From assembly GCA_007115705.1 (NCBI GenBank), contig QXEO01000546.1, positions 12,291,867 to 12,355,866 on the forward strand: a DNA stretch of 64,000 nt, read 5' to 3'. The position numbers and the translations under genes are program-made. The stretch is from Dactylis glomerata. Taxonomy: Eukaryota; Streptophyta; Magnoliopsida; Poales; Poaceae. A model generated the notes under the pieces. The model was not told the origin of the DNA. It did no database searches and was given only the letters and a program-made list of their open reading frames with translations. Of the stretch, positions 44,967 through 55,797 are shown in pieces (position 1 is the stretch's first letter; each line of letters begins with the position of its first letter).

Positions 44967-46641
44967 GACCTCGCTTGTCCCCAAGCAAAAACTAAACTCG
45001 GTAAACATGACCACAGGTTTATGGAGTGAAGTGTCGATAATCAATATACGGACAAGAAGCATCACATTCACCAAAGGCACAAGTTATAATAGACAGCAAC
45101 TTCCCTTTACATAATATAGACTTACAATAAGTAAAGAGAATCACATATAAAGATGCACAAAGTAAACTATAATTGGTGATGGCAAACTTTAGTTCTTGGT
45201 CAGAGAACAATGAACAACTATACTAGCCTTTTGAATGGAGCCTTTTTAAAATAGAGCTAATATAGCAAAAACCATATGCTCAATGAAACAACATTTTTGC
45301 ATTCATAGAAAGCTTTCAAAGATATATTCCTTCAGACAAAAGCATTGTACAAAACAAGGAAGATAGTAAACATGATTAAACGGATCAACATATGGATGAG
45401 TGAAACATAATAACTCAAATGCTTGCTTGAGATAGAGGGGAATAGGTTGACTCAACATAAAAGTAAAAGATAGGCCCTTCGCAGAGGGAAGCAGGGATTA
45501 AATATGTGCTAGAGCTTTTCATTTGTAAAACAGAGGTAAAAATTGTTTTGAGAGGTGGTTGCTTTTGTCAACGACTAGCAACGGAGTTCTTGATATCTTC
45601 CATACTAAACAAGTGAGAGCGGTTCCGAAATGTTTGATTAATTGGCACTTTGGTGCTCTTTTATAGCTTTGCACTCCTCCCCACCTTTTTCCTTTCTCAA
45701 ACCATGGCTAACCAATTCCATCGGGTGCCGACCAACTTTCACATACCATGGAGGAGTGCTTCTTTTTCCTTTCTTTTTGAGATTATAATGGTCTGACCAG
45801 CTCCCTTGCAAAATTAGTGACGAGCAGATGAAGCTGCCTAGTCGAGGGGTACTTAATTTAGTATGGAAGATAACAAACCCATCCACTATGTCCTCATGAG
45901 CTAAAAATAGTGGCACAAAATGAGAAGTATTTGAAGGTTTTTGAAAGGTAGCACATGAAAAATTTACTTAGAATGGCTTAAAATACCATGCATAGGAATT
46001 TATAGTGGACTCTTTGGAAATGACTTGGCTTTTGGGATTTGGATGCACGAGAAGTATTCCCTCTCAGTACAGGTCTTTGGCTAGCAAGGCTGGGTAGCAA
46101 GCATAAGAATTGCATGAAACAAACAAACATACATATAATAAGAACAATCATGCAAACTCCCTTGAAGGTACAATGATTTTAACTTCGAGAATAACAATGC
46201 TTATAAGCCAAACATAAGGAAAACTGAAGTGATGTAACTACAAACACTTCTTTAATCTTTTCGACTCAAACCTCGAGGTAATGCTGCTACTGACCAAGCT
46301 AAGTTTGCCAAAACCAACTAGATTTACTCATGCTCCCAAAGTGATACCAATACTAATCAACAAGACTAATCATATAAGAGACTTTGCAAACCAAAATAAA
46401 GTATGTAGAAAGTAAACGATAGAACTTCTCATTAATATTTCATTACCGCAACTCACACCAAGGGATATATAGATAACCAACTAAGGAGGATACTTCCAAC
46501 TGCAAACTATTTTATAAGATCACTTCTCTATTCATGATATGACTTTACTTGAAAAGTAAATGAGCAAAAGGTAATGATGTGATACTGCGGCACTCCCCCA
46601 AGCTTGGAACAAGCCAAGGGGATGCCTATACCGATGATGAA
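44967..46641 (-). other. 3' noncoding region of retrotransposon C
   Basis: No gene seen. The part at about 45430-46100 is clearly homologous to 12370-12960 in A and to the corresponding part of B, although the LTRs of C are of a different type. The rest is AT-rich. Confidence 0.75.
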
Positions 46642-46998
46642 TTACTCCTTTGGTGGTAGTGTAAGCAGCCTTGGATTAATGAAATATTCTAGCATCCTAC
46701 GAAGCCTAATATTCTCTTCTTGAAGCATCTCTACCTCCCTCTTCAAAGCTTGATATTGAGCGCAAAACTCATTAGTGACCAGCATACCCTCTTTTATCAC
46801 GGGCATGGAGTTAAGATCCAAAATGTGTAGTGTTGGCCCCTGCAGATCATGAGAAAAGATACGTCTAGCTTTCGTTGGTCCTTCAAAAGCAGGGTTTTTT
46901 GGCCTTGCTCTTCCAGCACCTTGTTCCTCCTTCCACTTTTGGCCTAGGTGAGCAAATTCCCATGGTCTTTTGCCTTTGTCGTTGCTTGAGGAAGCCAT
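46642..46998 (-). CDS. Extra ORF (ORF3) after integrase in retrotransposon C
   Basis: An intact 118-residue frame from the ATG at 46996-46998 (MASSSNDKGKRPWEF). The N-terminal half is basic and polar; the C-terminal part (about residues 80-108, ALKREVEMLQEENIRLRRM) is a predicted coiled coil. I recognise no enzymatic motif and no signal peptide or membrane segment. It occupies the place where Athila-type elements carry an env-like or accessory ORF, but does not look like an envelope protein. A TATATAA box (minus strand, 47093-47099) and a GC-rich LTR-like module upstream suggest its own subgenomic promoter. It is open in a copy whose pol is badly broken. Function unknown; a DNA- or RNA-binding dimer is conceivable. 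Confidence 0.6.
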   Translation of the reverse strand: MASSSNDKGKRPWEFAHLGQKWKEEQGAGRARPKNPAFEGPTKARRIFSHDLQGPTLHILDLNSMPVIKEGMLVTNEFCAQYQALKREVEMLQEENIRLRRMLEYFINPRLLTLPPKE

Positions 46999-47092
46999 GG
47001 TGCTCTCAGAACTAAAATCAACTCCTGACAGAAACAGCTCGAAACAAAACACGAAGAGAAAACGATATACAGACCTCGGGTACTCCCGGGGG

Positions 47093-47225
47093 TTATATAG
47101 GTGAAAATTATACATCGAAACGAAACCACAGGAGGAAATCGGGACGGAAACGAGTTCCGGTGTGCTCTCACACCAGGGCGGCGCGGCCAGAGGTGGGCCC
47201 ACGCCCCCTGTGTGTGAGGAGCACA
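47093..47225 (-). promoter_or_regulatory. Putative internal promoter of ORF3, sharing a module with the LTRs
   Basis: The TATATAA box at 47093-47099 lies about 95 bases upstream of the ORF3 ATG. About 70 bases further upstream, 47173-47225 (CTCACACCAGGGCGGCGCGG ... CCCCCTGTGTGTGAGG) closely matches 44618-44672 in the LTR of the same element. The 47226-47336 stretch between this and the integrase stop is AT-rich and has no gene. Confidence 0.6.
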
Positions 47226-47336
47226 CAGACTCTTTTTCCTGCCCGTTTTCATCTCATGATTTTTCTTATTTAGTAAAAACAGCAAAATTAATAAAGGAAG
47301 AGTTTTTCGTGAAACTTTTCTAACTAGAACTGTTAC

Positions 47337-49467
47337 CTATTCAAAAATGAACTCTGCAGGTACCTGCAATTTGTCTTGGATGAATTCTTCTGGAGAAACT
47401 GTTTCAATTACATCGACATCTTCATTATAAGAATCTCCAGAAATATAATGTTTGAGTCTTTACCCATTCACCACTTGTGTAGAGTCATCTTTCAATGAAG
47501 CAATCTTAATAGCACCTGAGCGGTATACTTCCACAATAACATATGGTCCTTCCCATTTAGAGAGTAATTTCCCTGCAAAAAATCTGAGACGAGACCTATA
47601 CAATAGAACTTTCTCACCAATATGAAACTCTCTTTTAAGAATTCTCTTATCGTGCCATTGCTTGACTTTCTCTTTGAAAAGCCTGGCATTCTCATACGCT
47701 TCGTTTCTCCACTTGTCTAGAGAACTCAAATCTAACAACCATTTCTTACCGGCTAGTTTAAAATCTCTATTAAGCTCTCTCACTGCCCAAAAAGCTTTGT
47801 GTTCTAATTCTAAGGGCAAGTGACACGCTTTTCCGTAAACCATCTTATAAGGAGACATACCCATGGGGTTCTTATAAGCAGTTCTATAAGCCCATAAAGC
47901 GTCGTTTAACTTACTAGCCCAGTTTTTCCTAGATCTATTGACAGTCTACTGCAAGATAGACTTGATCTCCCTATTTGAAAGCTCTACTTGCCCACTAGTT
48001 TGGGGATGGTAAGCAGAAGCAATTCTATGATTAACATCATATTTAGCAAGAGTTTTTCTAAAGCCACCGTGAATAAAATGAGAACCTCCGTCAGTCATAA
48101 GATATCTAGGCACACCAAACCTAGGAAAAATAACATCCTTAAGCATTTTTAACGAGGTCTCACCATAGGCACTCTTTGTAGGTATAGCTTCTACCCATTT
48201 AGTAACATAATCAATAGCAACAAGTATGTGGGTATAGCCTTTTGAAGGAGGAAAAGGACCCATAAAGTCAAATCCCCAACAATCAAATGGTTCAATAACA
48301 AGAGTGTAACTCATAGGCATTTCATTGCATCTAGAAATATTACCAACTCTTTGACATTCATCGCAAGATAAAACATACCTTCTGGCATCTTTAAAGAGGG
48401 TTTGCCAATAAAAACCTGATTGTAGAACCTTTTGCACGGTTCTATCTCCAGCATGATGCCCTCCATAAGTACTACCATGGCATTTTCTTAATATCTCTTG
48501 TTGCTCATATTCTGGTACACATCTTTGCATAATACCATCAACTCCTTCTTTATATAAGTGTGGGTCATCCCAAAAATAATGCCTCAAATCATAGAAGAAT
48601 TTTCTTCTTTGCTGAGTTGTAAAGGTTGGAGGCAAATACTTGGAAACAATAAAGTTAGCATAATCAGCATACCAAGGAAGGTCTCGCGAAATTACATTTA
48701 TTGCAGCCAACTGTTCATTTGGAAAACTATCATTAACAGGAATATGATCAAAAGAAATGTTTTCCAATCTAGACAAGTTGTCAGCCACAGGATTTTCAGC
48801 ACCTTTCCTATCTACGATATGCAAATCAAATTCTTGTAAAAGCAACACCCATCTAATAAGCCTAGGCTTAGCATCCTTCTTAGTCATAAGATATCTAATA
48901 GCAGCATGATCAGTATGAATAGTAACTTTAGAATCAACAATGTAAGATCTAAACTTATCACATGCAAAAACAACAGCAAGAAACTCTTTCTCAGTAGTAG
49001 CAAAATTCTTTCTAAGCAGCATCAAGAGTCTTACTAGCATAATGAATAACATTCAACTTATTATCCACTCACTGTCCAAGAACAACACCAACAGCAAAAT
49101 CACTAGCATCACACATGATTTCAAAAGGTAAATTCCAATCAGGTGGTTGAACAATAGGAGCAGTAGTTAGAGCCTTCTTAAGAGTTTCAAAAGCTTCCTT
49201 ACAATCATCATCAAAGACAAATGGTACATATTTTTGAAGAAGATTAGTAAGAGGCTTTGAAATCTTAGAGAAATCTTTAATAAACCTCCTATAGAAACCA
49301 GCATGACCAAGAATACTACGAATACCTTTAACATCTCTGGGAAAGGGCATTTTCTCAATTGCCTCCACTTTTGCTCTGTCAACTTCAATACCTCTTTCAG
49401 AAATTTTATGTCCAAGGATAATTCCTTCATTTACCATAAAGTGGCATTTCTCCCAATTAAGAACAAG
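47337..49467 (-). pseudogene. RT C-terminal part, RNase H and integrase of retrotransposon C, broken
   Basis: The continuation of pol beyond the nested solo LTR. From 49467 to about 49069 comes the end of the reverse transcriptase connection region (WEKCHFMV, GHKIS, LGHAGFYRRFI) and the start of RNase H (CDASDFAVGVVLG). A TGA at 49069-49071, a TAG and a frameshift near 49025-49050 follow. RNase H continues with TTEKEFLAVVFA and HTDHAAIRYL. The integrase has an HHCC zinc-binding region (H...HH, CDEC), the catalytic Asp in FDFMGPF, the second in TDGGSHF and Glu in QVELSNRE, so D,D,E is present. The C-terminal GPY/F-type module (KWEGPYVI) is retained. TAG at 47946-47948 and TAA at 47460-47462 interrupt the integrase; the normal stop is at 47337-47339. 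Confidence 0.85.
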
Positions 49468-49472
49468 GTTAG

Positions 49473-52400
49473 TGTGACGCCCCAAAATCGGCACCTTGCA
49501 AATTACAGCAAACACGCCACAATTCGCACGATGTCGCTTTGGAAACGCACCACCAAGCAAAATGTGCACAATCAATTTACACATTATGCGGGTGGAATCA
49601 AGGTAGTAACGTTACACAGGCTCACGATGGAACCCACAAAGATATATAATAACCACAACGACTCCACGAGTCAAGAATCCAAATACATACAAAGATTCGA
49701 ATCATACATAAAGCAAAATAGTATCCGAGTACGGACAAGAATATAAATGGGCCTAAGAGGCCTGAAGATAATGATGGCGTCCATAACCCTGCCCAGGCCA
49801 AGCCGGAAGGGTAACCTTGCTAACGTCGTCGCTTCCATGTACCTGTCTTCAAACCTGCTCCGGCGAGAAATCCGAGACGAGCAGCAATAAGTATGAAGTA
49901 CTTAGCAAGACTTCAAGACGTAAAATGCGTAGTCAACAAGCCGCCTTTGTACGTGAGGTACGCAGACAAGCTCGAGAGACTCAAAAGGACGTCAGCTGTA
50001 TGGTGGGGTTAAGCGGCAGCGAGCAAGCACTAAAGAACCTATAGAGACACTCTACAACTTCCGTCTAATCAGAATAAGATAAGAGAGCGCATAAAGTAAA
50101 GAACTAGAATACCACAGCAAATAAACCCAGCCGATGAATCACCTCGTTGTGCCCACACGAAGAAGCAATATCAAAGGCACTCACACGGTTGACAATTTTA
50201 TAACAATTTAATATTGTAGTAGAACTATTTACTACGCCACTTTTATTATTAATTAGGTGCAAGTTGTTCTATGATCGAGTAGAACGGCTCCAAGTCGTCC
50301 ATAACCGCGGATACGGCTTTTCGAAAAGATTTACCCTGCAGGGGTGCACCAATGTACCCATACACGCTCGATCAATCCAACCTAGACAAGGGATGGATAT
50401 CACGACGAGACCGTTGCTAATTCTACAAGAGAGTTTAGGGGGGCCACCCTACTAAGCTACCTGTAACGAAGTCGGCCGAGCTCCGAAGACGGACTCAGAA
50501 GTTTGCGAGAACGGAGAAGTCTAGCAGAGAGCCCATCCGAGAGGTCCGCTAGCTTCACAGAAAAACGTACCGCAAGCAAATAAACCTGCCAACCGTCCGA
50601 GGCGACACAACCACACCCTGTCGAGGGGGGCTTAGAGACTCCGCCACCATGAAAGGTGACTCCACCCAAATCCAAATCCAAATGAAAATACGGTGTTGTG
50701 GCCCCCGGTAAACTAACTCGAGAAAAAGTAGTAAGTCAAGGGAGATCCCACGGCATCTCCACGAGTGGTTAGTGCGCTCAGCTTAGAACAGTTCATGCGA
50801 ACTCGGGGTCCTAGGGGACACAAGTGAGCCGTCGGAAAACAGGCAAAATGACTCACCGATGCCTCTGCTTAATCAAGTGTAGTTGTAACATAAATAAATC
50901 ATGTTTATCTCCAAAATCTTATAACCAACTAATCTCCAATTCATATCCATCTCATATATCAAGTAGAGCATGTGATAAACTTCCCAACAACCCGATAAGA
51001 TAACACCACTTGAAACAACCTAAGCATGCCTACGACTCGCAAGGCCAACTCAAACAACAAGCAAAAGGTAATAGACGGGAGGTGGCAGATATATAGTTTT
51101 GCTTTGGGGAAACAGGTGGATAGGATACGTGACTCGAACAAAGCATCGGGACACAAGGCTAGCATAAAGCATAAGATAAAGCATAAACACAAATAGGTAA
51201 TGAGTACCCCTATAGGTAGGTAAGGGGCGGGAAAGCTTGCCTGGCAAGATTGTCGAAGAACACCGAAGAACTTGTCGTTGCTCACAACACCACGAAGCGT
51301 CCTATCCGAGAAGAAGCAAAGTGCTACAACAAACAACGGATGCACACTTACTACTACGGCAAAAGAATCGGCATGATCATATGAAGCATGTATGCATGAC
51401 ATGGCGATTATGATGCAATGCAACTTATCCAAAATTAAGCGGAATTGGGATCCCGACACACACATATAAGGTTCAAGTTATTTTACTACACGACAATTTA
51501 AACGTTGATTAGCATGGCAAAGACAAGGCATGGGTGAGCTACACAAAATTAAATGAAGTGGGGCAACCATATTTGGCAATACCCAATTGCTCCATATGTT
51601 ATTTATTAGATGATATGCAAACTACCACGTCACGACATGATGCGAGATGCAAACAGGCATATGAATGGCATATTCATATTCTTCACATTTTTCTGATAAA
51701 CTTTCATATAGAAAACATTTTATTCCGAGTTACGGTTCAAAAGATATGAATTTTGCAATATGTGCATACTTGCAGCAGTTTTCAGTAAAACAGATTAAAA
51801 AGGACGGGATTTTGCTCACCGAAACAAAATCTAGCCAGGGCGCTGGCCGGCGGGGCCAAGGGGAAGGACTGGGCGCTGACTGGGTCTCCTGTTGCTGCAG
51901 TGGCTGACGGGTGGAGCCCTCCTGTCAGAGCCGGAATTGAAGCAAATAGGGTGGCTTTTATGCCCAGCCTGGGAATCGAACTCAAGACCTGATTGAACGG
52001 ACAAAGGGATTCAGACCACTGCGATACTCAATTGGATACGAAACGATATGGAAGCCAGACATTATATTGTTGGAAACTGGGATGTTACCCTGATGAAACT
52101 GAACTAAAACGCTGTTGTCGATCTTGGTTCAGAAGAACGGCGACGCGGCCGGATGCGGGCGGAGCTGATGGAGCACGAGGAGAGGATTCGGGTCGAGGGC
52201 GACGAGCTGGGAGGCGGCGCTCGCGCGGGTTTCCGGAGTGGGTCAAGGGAGACGTGGAGCTAGACCGTGGTGGTGAGCCGAGGGAGCTCCCGTGCGTGCA
52301 CTCCAGACCGAGGCGGCGCACGTACACGCGGGCGTGCTACAGGAGAACACGAGCGGCTATGGGCGAGGACGAGCTTGAGGCTGCTGGCTGGGTTGATGTA

Positions 52401-53085
52401 GAGCCAGGCGTCGGGGATGGCTGCACGCCTGCGTAGTCGAGGACGGAGGACGACGGTGCAGGGGGCTCCGGCTCCGGATTCTTGCTGACGAAACTGAAAC
52501 TTCAAGCAGCGCAGACAGAGACAGTCAGGTGATGCGTCGGCTGGGCATTGAGTGATGCAGCGTTGCTCGGGAGAGCGAGCGAGACCGAGAAGAGAGGAGG
52601 CATAGAGGGGAACGAGAGCGGCGGCGCTAGGGGATATGAGCATCTAGGGTTGCAGGGAGGGATTTTATAGGGTGGAGAGGTGATGTGACCAACGTCCATC
52701 ACGGGACAGCGACCTGCAGAGCTTCGGATGAGCTGCCGTACAAGTTGACCGAGATGAAGATCACGAAGGGAGGAGGGGTGGGCTTCGGTTGTAGATGGGC
52801 CTCTTTTCTTCTCTTCTTCTGATCTGATTCCTTCTTCTTTCTTTTTCTTACAGCATTTTTTTATAGGGAAAAACAAGAGATAGTTTCAAGAGGGGTTTAA
52901 AAACAAATTAGATTTGAAATGTTTAAATCTATTTGAAACAAGATTTTCAACAAACGAACCAAAGGTTTTAAAATATAATTTTGTTTAAGAAAACATGCAA
53001 GATGACAATGCATGAAGATGCATGATGCACAAAAGAAAAACAAACTAACAAATCTAAAAAAGGGGGATTTTTCTGGGCCGTTACA
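49473..53085 (-). mobile_element. Solo LTR E, 3.6 kb, inserted in the reverse transcriptase of C
   Basis: Runs from TGTGACGCCCC to GGGCCGTTACA, with the 5-bp duplication GTTAG on both sides (49468-49472 and 53086-53090); removing it restores the pol reading. No coding or primer site is present. On the minus strand it reads TGTAACGG to CGTCACA and has a good TATA box (TATAAAA, 52663-52669) followed by a CT-rich leader, supporting minus orientation. The LTR is unusually long, of the size seen in LARD-type elements. The frames within it are short and without recognisable domains. Confidence 0.85.
52663..52669 (-). promoter_or_regulatory. TATA box of solo LTR E
   Basis: TATAAAA on the minus strand, followed within 60 bases by a pyrimidine-rich, GC-rich transcribed-like leader. 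It is the best core promoter in the LTR. Confidence 0.6.
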
Positions 53086-53090
53086 GTTAG

Positions 53091-53487
53091 TTTCTTCGCA
53101 CCTCTGCAAAACTTTATCAAGGTTGTGCAAACAATTATCAAAAGAAGTTCCATAGACGAAGAAATTGTCCATGAAGACCTCCACAATTTCTTCACAAAAG
53201 CCATGAAAAATAGCAGACATGCATCTTTGAAAAGTAGCAGGAGCATTGCATAAACCAAATGGCATACGTCTATAAGCATAAGTTCCATAAGGACAAGTAA
53301 AAGTGGTTTTCTCTTGATCTTCCTTTTTAACGGCAATTTGAGAAAAACCAGAATAACCATCAAGGAAACAAAAATGAGTTTTCGTAGATAACATTTCTAG
53401 CATCTGATCTATAAACGGTAAAGGATAATGATCTTTCTTAGTAACTTTGTTTACCTTCCTATAATCAATGCACATCTATAGCCAACT
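53091..53487 (-). pseudogene. Reverse transcriptase fragment of retrotransposon C, active site altered
   Basis: The central reverse transcriptase: CIDYRKVNKVTKKDHYPLP, FLDGYSGFSQI, FGLCNAPATFQ and the active-site box, which here reads VFMDNFFVYG instead of the usual xDD; the second catalytic Asp has become Asn. At the N-terminal side two single-base losses (between about 53476 and 53525) separate it from the gag-protease frame, and at the C-terminal side the frame runs into solo LTR E at 53090. The remaining RT continues at 49467. The enzyme is certainly inactive. Confidence 0.85.
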
Positions 53488-53488
53488 A

Positions 53489-55678
53489 CTACCCTTTGAG
53501 GAATAAGCTCGTTATTCCATTAGGCACAACAGTCATACCTCCTTTCTTAGGAACACAATGAACAGGACTAACCCATCTACTATCAGCAATATGATAAATA
53601 ATACCAGCATCAAGGAGTTTTAATACCTCATTTCTTACCACATCCTTCATCTTGGGAATTAGGCGGCGTTGATGCTCCACGACTGGCTTCGCGTCTTTCT
53701 CCATATTAATGGCATGCTGAGATAAAGTGGGGCAAATCCCTTTTAAATCATCAAGAGTATATCCCATAGCTCCGTGGTGTTTCCTCAATATCTCCAATAA
53801 TCTTTCTTCTTCCTTTCCTGAAAGTTTAGAGCTAATAATAACAGGATATATTTTCTTATCATCTATGTAAGCATATTTAAGATTATCAGGCAAAGGCTTT
53901 AATTCAAACACAGGATCTTTCTTAGGTGGCAAAGTGGTACCAAGATCCTCCACAGGAAGATTATGCTTGATTAATGGTGGTTGATGAAGAAGAATATCGT
54001 CAATCTCTTCTCTTTCCTTACTGAAAACATCACTTTCGTGATCTACAATGAATTGCTGCAAGGCATTATTAGGAGCAAGCGCAATAGAAGCAAGCTGTTC
54101 AACTCGAAAATTTTCATTAGGCGTGTCATTTTCATAAGAAGTCTTAGCAAACTTGGAAAAATTAAACTCATAAGACTCTCCATTAAACTTAGTAAAAAAA
54201 TTCTCCTTTTTACAATCTATCACGGCGCCACAAGTGTTCAAAAATGGTCTACCAAAAATAATAGGACAAGTTTTACTAGCCTCCTTACCAAGTACTAGAA
54301 AATCAGTAGGGTATTTAGTCTTACCGCAAAGAACTTCCACATCTCGAACAATACCAAGAGGCCAAACAGTCTCTCTATTAGCAAGCTGAACAACCACATC
54401 AATATCTTCAAGTTCACAAGTGCCAATCTCATGCATAATTTCTTTGTAAAGCGCTAAAGGAATAGCGCTTGCACTAGCACCAATATCACATAAACCATAA
54501 TAGCAATGATCTCCAATCCTGACAGAAATAACAGGAACACTTGTTTTCCTATGCTTTTTAGGATGTGAGAGAATGTTAGAAGCATCTTCACAAAAAATAA
54601 TATATTCATCCCCTACATCTTTAGTAACAAGATCCTTCAATATAGCTATAGGAGACTTAATAGTAATTTGCTCATCAGGTTCTGCAGCTTTTTTAGTACT
54701 TTTATTAGACACACTTACCAAAGTAGAATACTTCTTTACCTTAGCAGGGAAAGGTGTCTTCTCAAAATAAGGTTCAGGCACAATGCTATCAATAGTACAA
54801 ACTTCAGTAGCTGCAGCAGGTATATGACTAATAGAGTCTTTATAAGGCGCATGATATTTGTTCCAATCTTTCTTTGGAACATCAAGATAAGAGGCAAAAG
54901 CCTTAAGACAATTAGCAAGTATTTGTGAATCAAGACCATAAGCAGTGCTAACACTATGAAAGTCATCGGTTCCCATAAAAGATTTAATGCATTCATAATC
55001 GTAGTTTATACCTGACTTCCTACCTTTGTCGTTTTCCCAACCTTCAGCATTCTCTTGTATACGGTCAAGAAGTTTCCACTTAGCATCTTCTTTCATATGA
55101 GTAAATGATCCAAAGCAAGAAGCATCCAAATAATCCTTATCAGGAAGAGTAAGCCGCGCATAAAAATTATCAATAACAATATTATTGGGGAGCTCATGAA
55201 TGGGGTATTTGAGCATTAGTAACTTCAATCTCCCCCACACTTGGGCAATACTCTCTCCATCATGAGACCAAAAATTATATATCCGATTACGATCTTTATG
55301 GATTTCACTTGGAGGATAAAACTTGGAATAAAAGAGAGGTACAATGTCCTCCCATGCCATAGATGGACCATCTTGGAGCAGTCGATACCACTCCTCAGCT
55401 CTGCCTTTCAATGATAAAGAGAATAGCTTCTTCTTGACCTGGCTTGGTGAAATACCTGCACACCTAAACAACTCGCATAATTCATGTATAAATAATAAGT
55501 GATCACCCGGATGGACAGTTCCATCTCCTGAATAGCCGTTATCTATAATACGCCCAACAATTTTCATATGTATTTTAAAAGGATCAATTTCAGCAGGTGG
55601 TGGCGGTGGTGGTTCATCCACATGTGCAGCAGTAGTAGAAGTATTTCCAAATAGGAAACCAAATAGAGAGTTCTCCAT
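53489..55678 (-). CDS. Gag-protease-RT N-terminal polyprotein of retrotransposon C
   Basis: From the ATG at 55676-55678 (MENSLFGFLFGN), a 729-codon open frame. The gag domain (about residues 30-230: LFSLSLKGRAEEWYRL, FYSKFYPPSEI, QVWGRLK) is followed by a linker, an aspartic protease (about 395-500: LCDIGASASAIP and IIFGRPFL) and the start of the reverse transcriptase (DAGIIYHIADSRWVSPVHCVPKKGG). After VVPN a one-base loss throws the frame off and a stop ends it at 53489. Gag and protease are a single frame here, unlike in retrotransposon A. No CCHC knuckle is visible. The leader between this ATG and the primer site is about 90 bases. Confidence 0.88.
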   Translation of the reverse strand: MENSLFGFLFGNTSTTAAHVDEPPPPPPAEIDPFKIHMKIVGRIIDNGYSGDGTVHPGDHLLFIHELCELFRCAGISPSQVKKKLFSLSLKGRAEEWYRLLQDGPSMAWEDIVPLFYSKFYPPSEIHKDRNRIYNFWSHDGESIAQVWGRLKLLMLKYPIHELPNNIVIDNFYARLTLPDKDYLDASCFGSFTHMKEDAKWKLLDRIQENAEGWENDKGRKSGINYDYECIKSFMGTDDFHSVSTAYGLDSQILANCLKAFASYLDVPKKDWNKYHAPYKDSISHIPAAATEVCTIDSIVPEPYFEKTPFPAKVKKYSTLVSVSNKSTKKAAEPDEQITIKSPIAILKDLVTKDVGDEYIIFCEDASNILSHPKKHRKTSVPVISVRIGDHCYYGLCDIGASASAIPLALYKEIMHEIGTCELEDIDVVVQLANRETVWPLGIVRDVEVLCGKTKYPTDFLVLGKEASKTCPIIFGRPFLNTCGAVIDCKKENFFTKFNGESYEFNFSKFAKTSYENDTPNENFRVEQLASIALAPNNALQQFIVDHESDVFSKEREEIDDILLHQPPLIKHNLPVEDLGTTLPPKKDPVFELKPLPDNLKYAYIDDKKIYPVIISSKLSGKEEERLLEILRKHHGAMGYTLDDLKGICPTLSQHAINMEKDAKPVVEHQRRLIPKMKDVVRNEVLKLLDAGIIYHIADSRWVSPVHCVPKKGGMTVVPNGITSLFLKG

Positions 55679-55768
55679 AGCAGAGTAAAATAAAAATAAA
55701 AGACAAAATAAAAAAATACTCACAATGACGGTAACCTTTACCAATTCCACTCTTCAATAGCGCTTCAC

Positions 55769-55786
55769 TCCCCGACAACGGCGCCA
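55769..55786 (-). other. Primer binding site of retrotransposon C (tRNA-Asp)
   Basis: Reads TGGCGCCGTTGTCGGGGA on the minus strand, one mismatch to the complement of the tRNA-Asp 3' end, 11 bases inside the 5' LTR. Confidence 0.88.
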
Positions 55787-55797
55787 GAAAATAGTCT

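Noticed and set aside
50959..51465. 168-codon minus-strand frame in solo LTR E
   Set aside because: No domain or plausible context; it is within an LTR with TG...CA ends and a 5-bp duplication.
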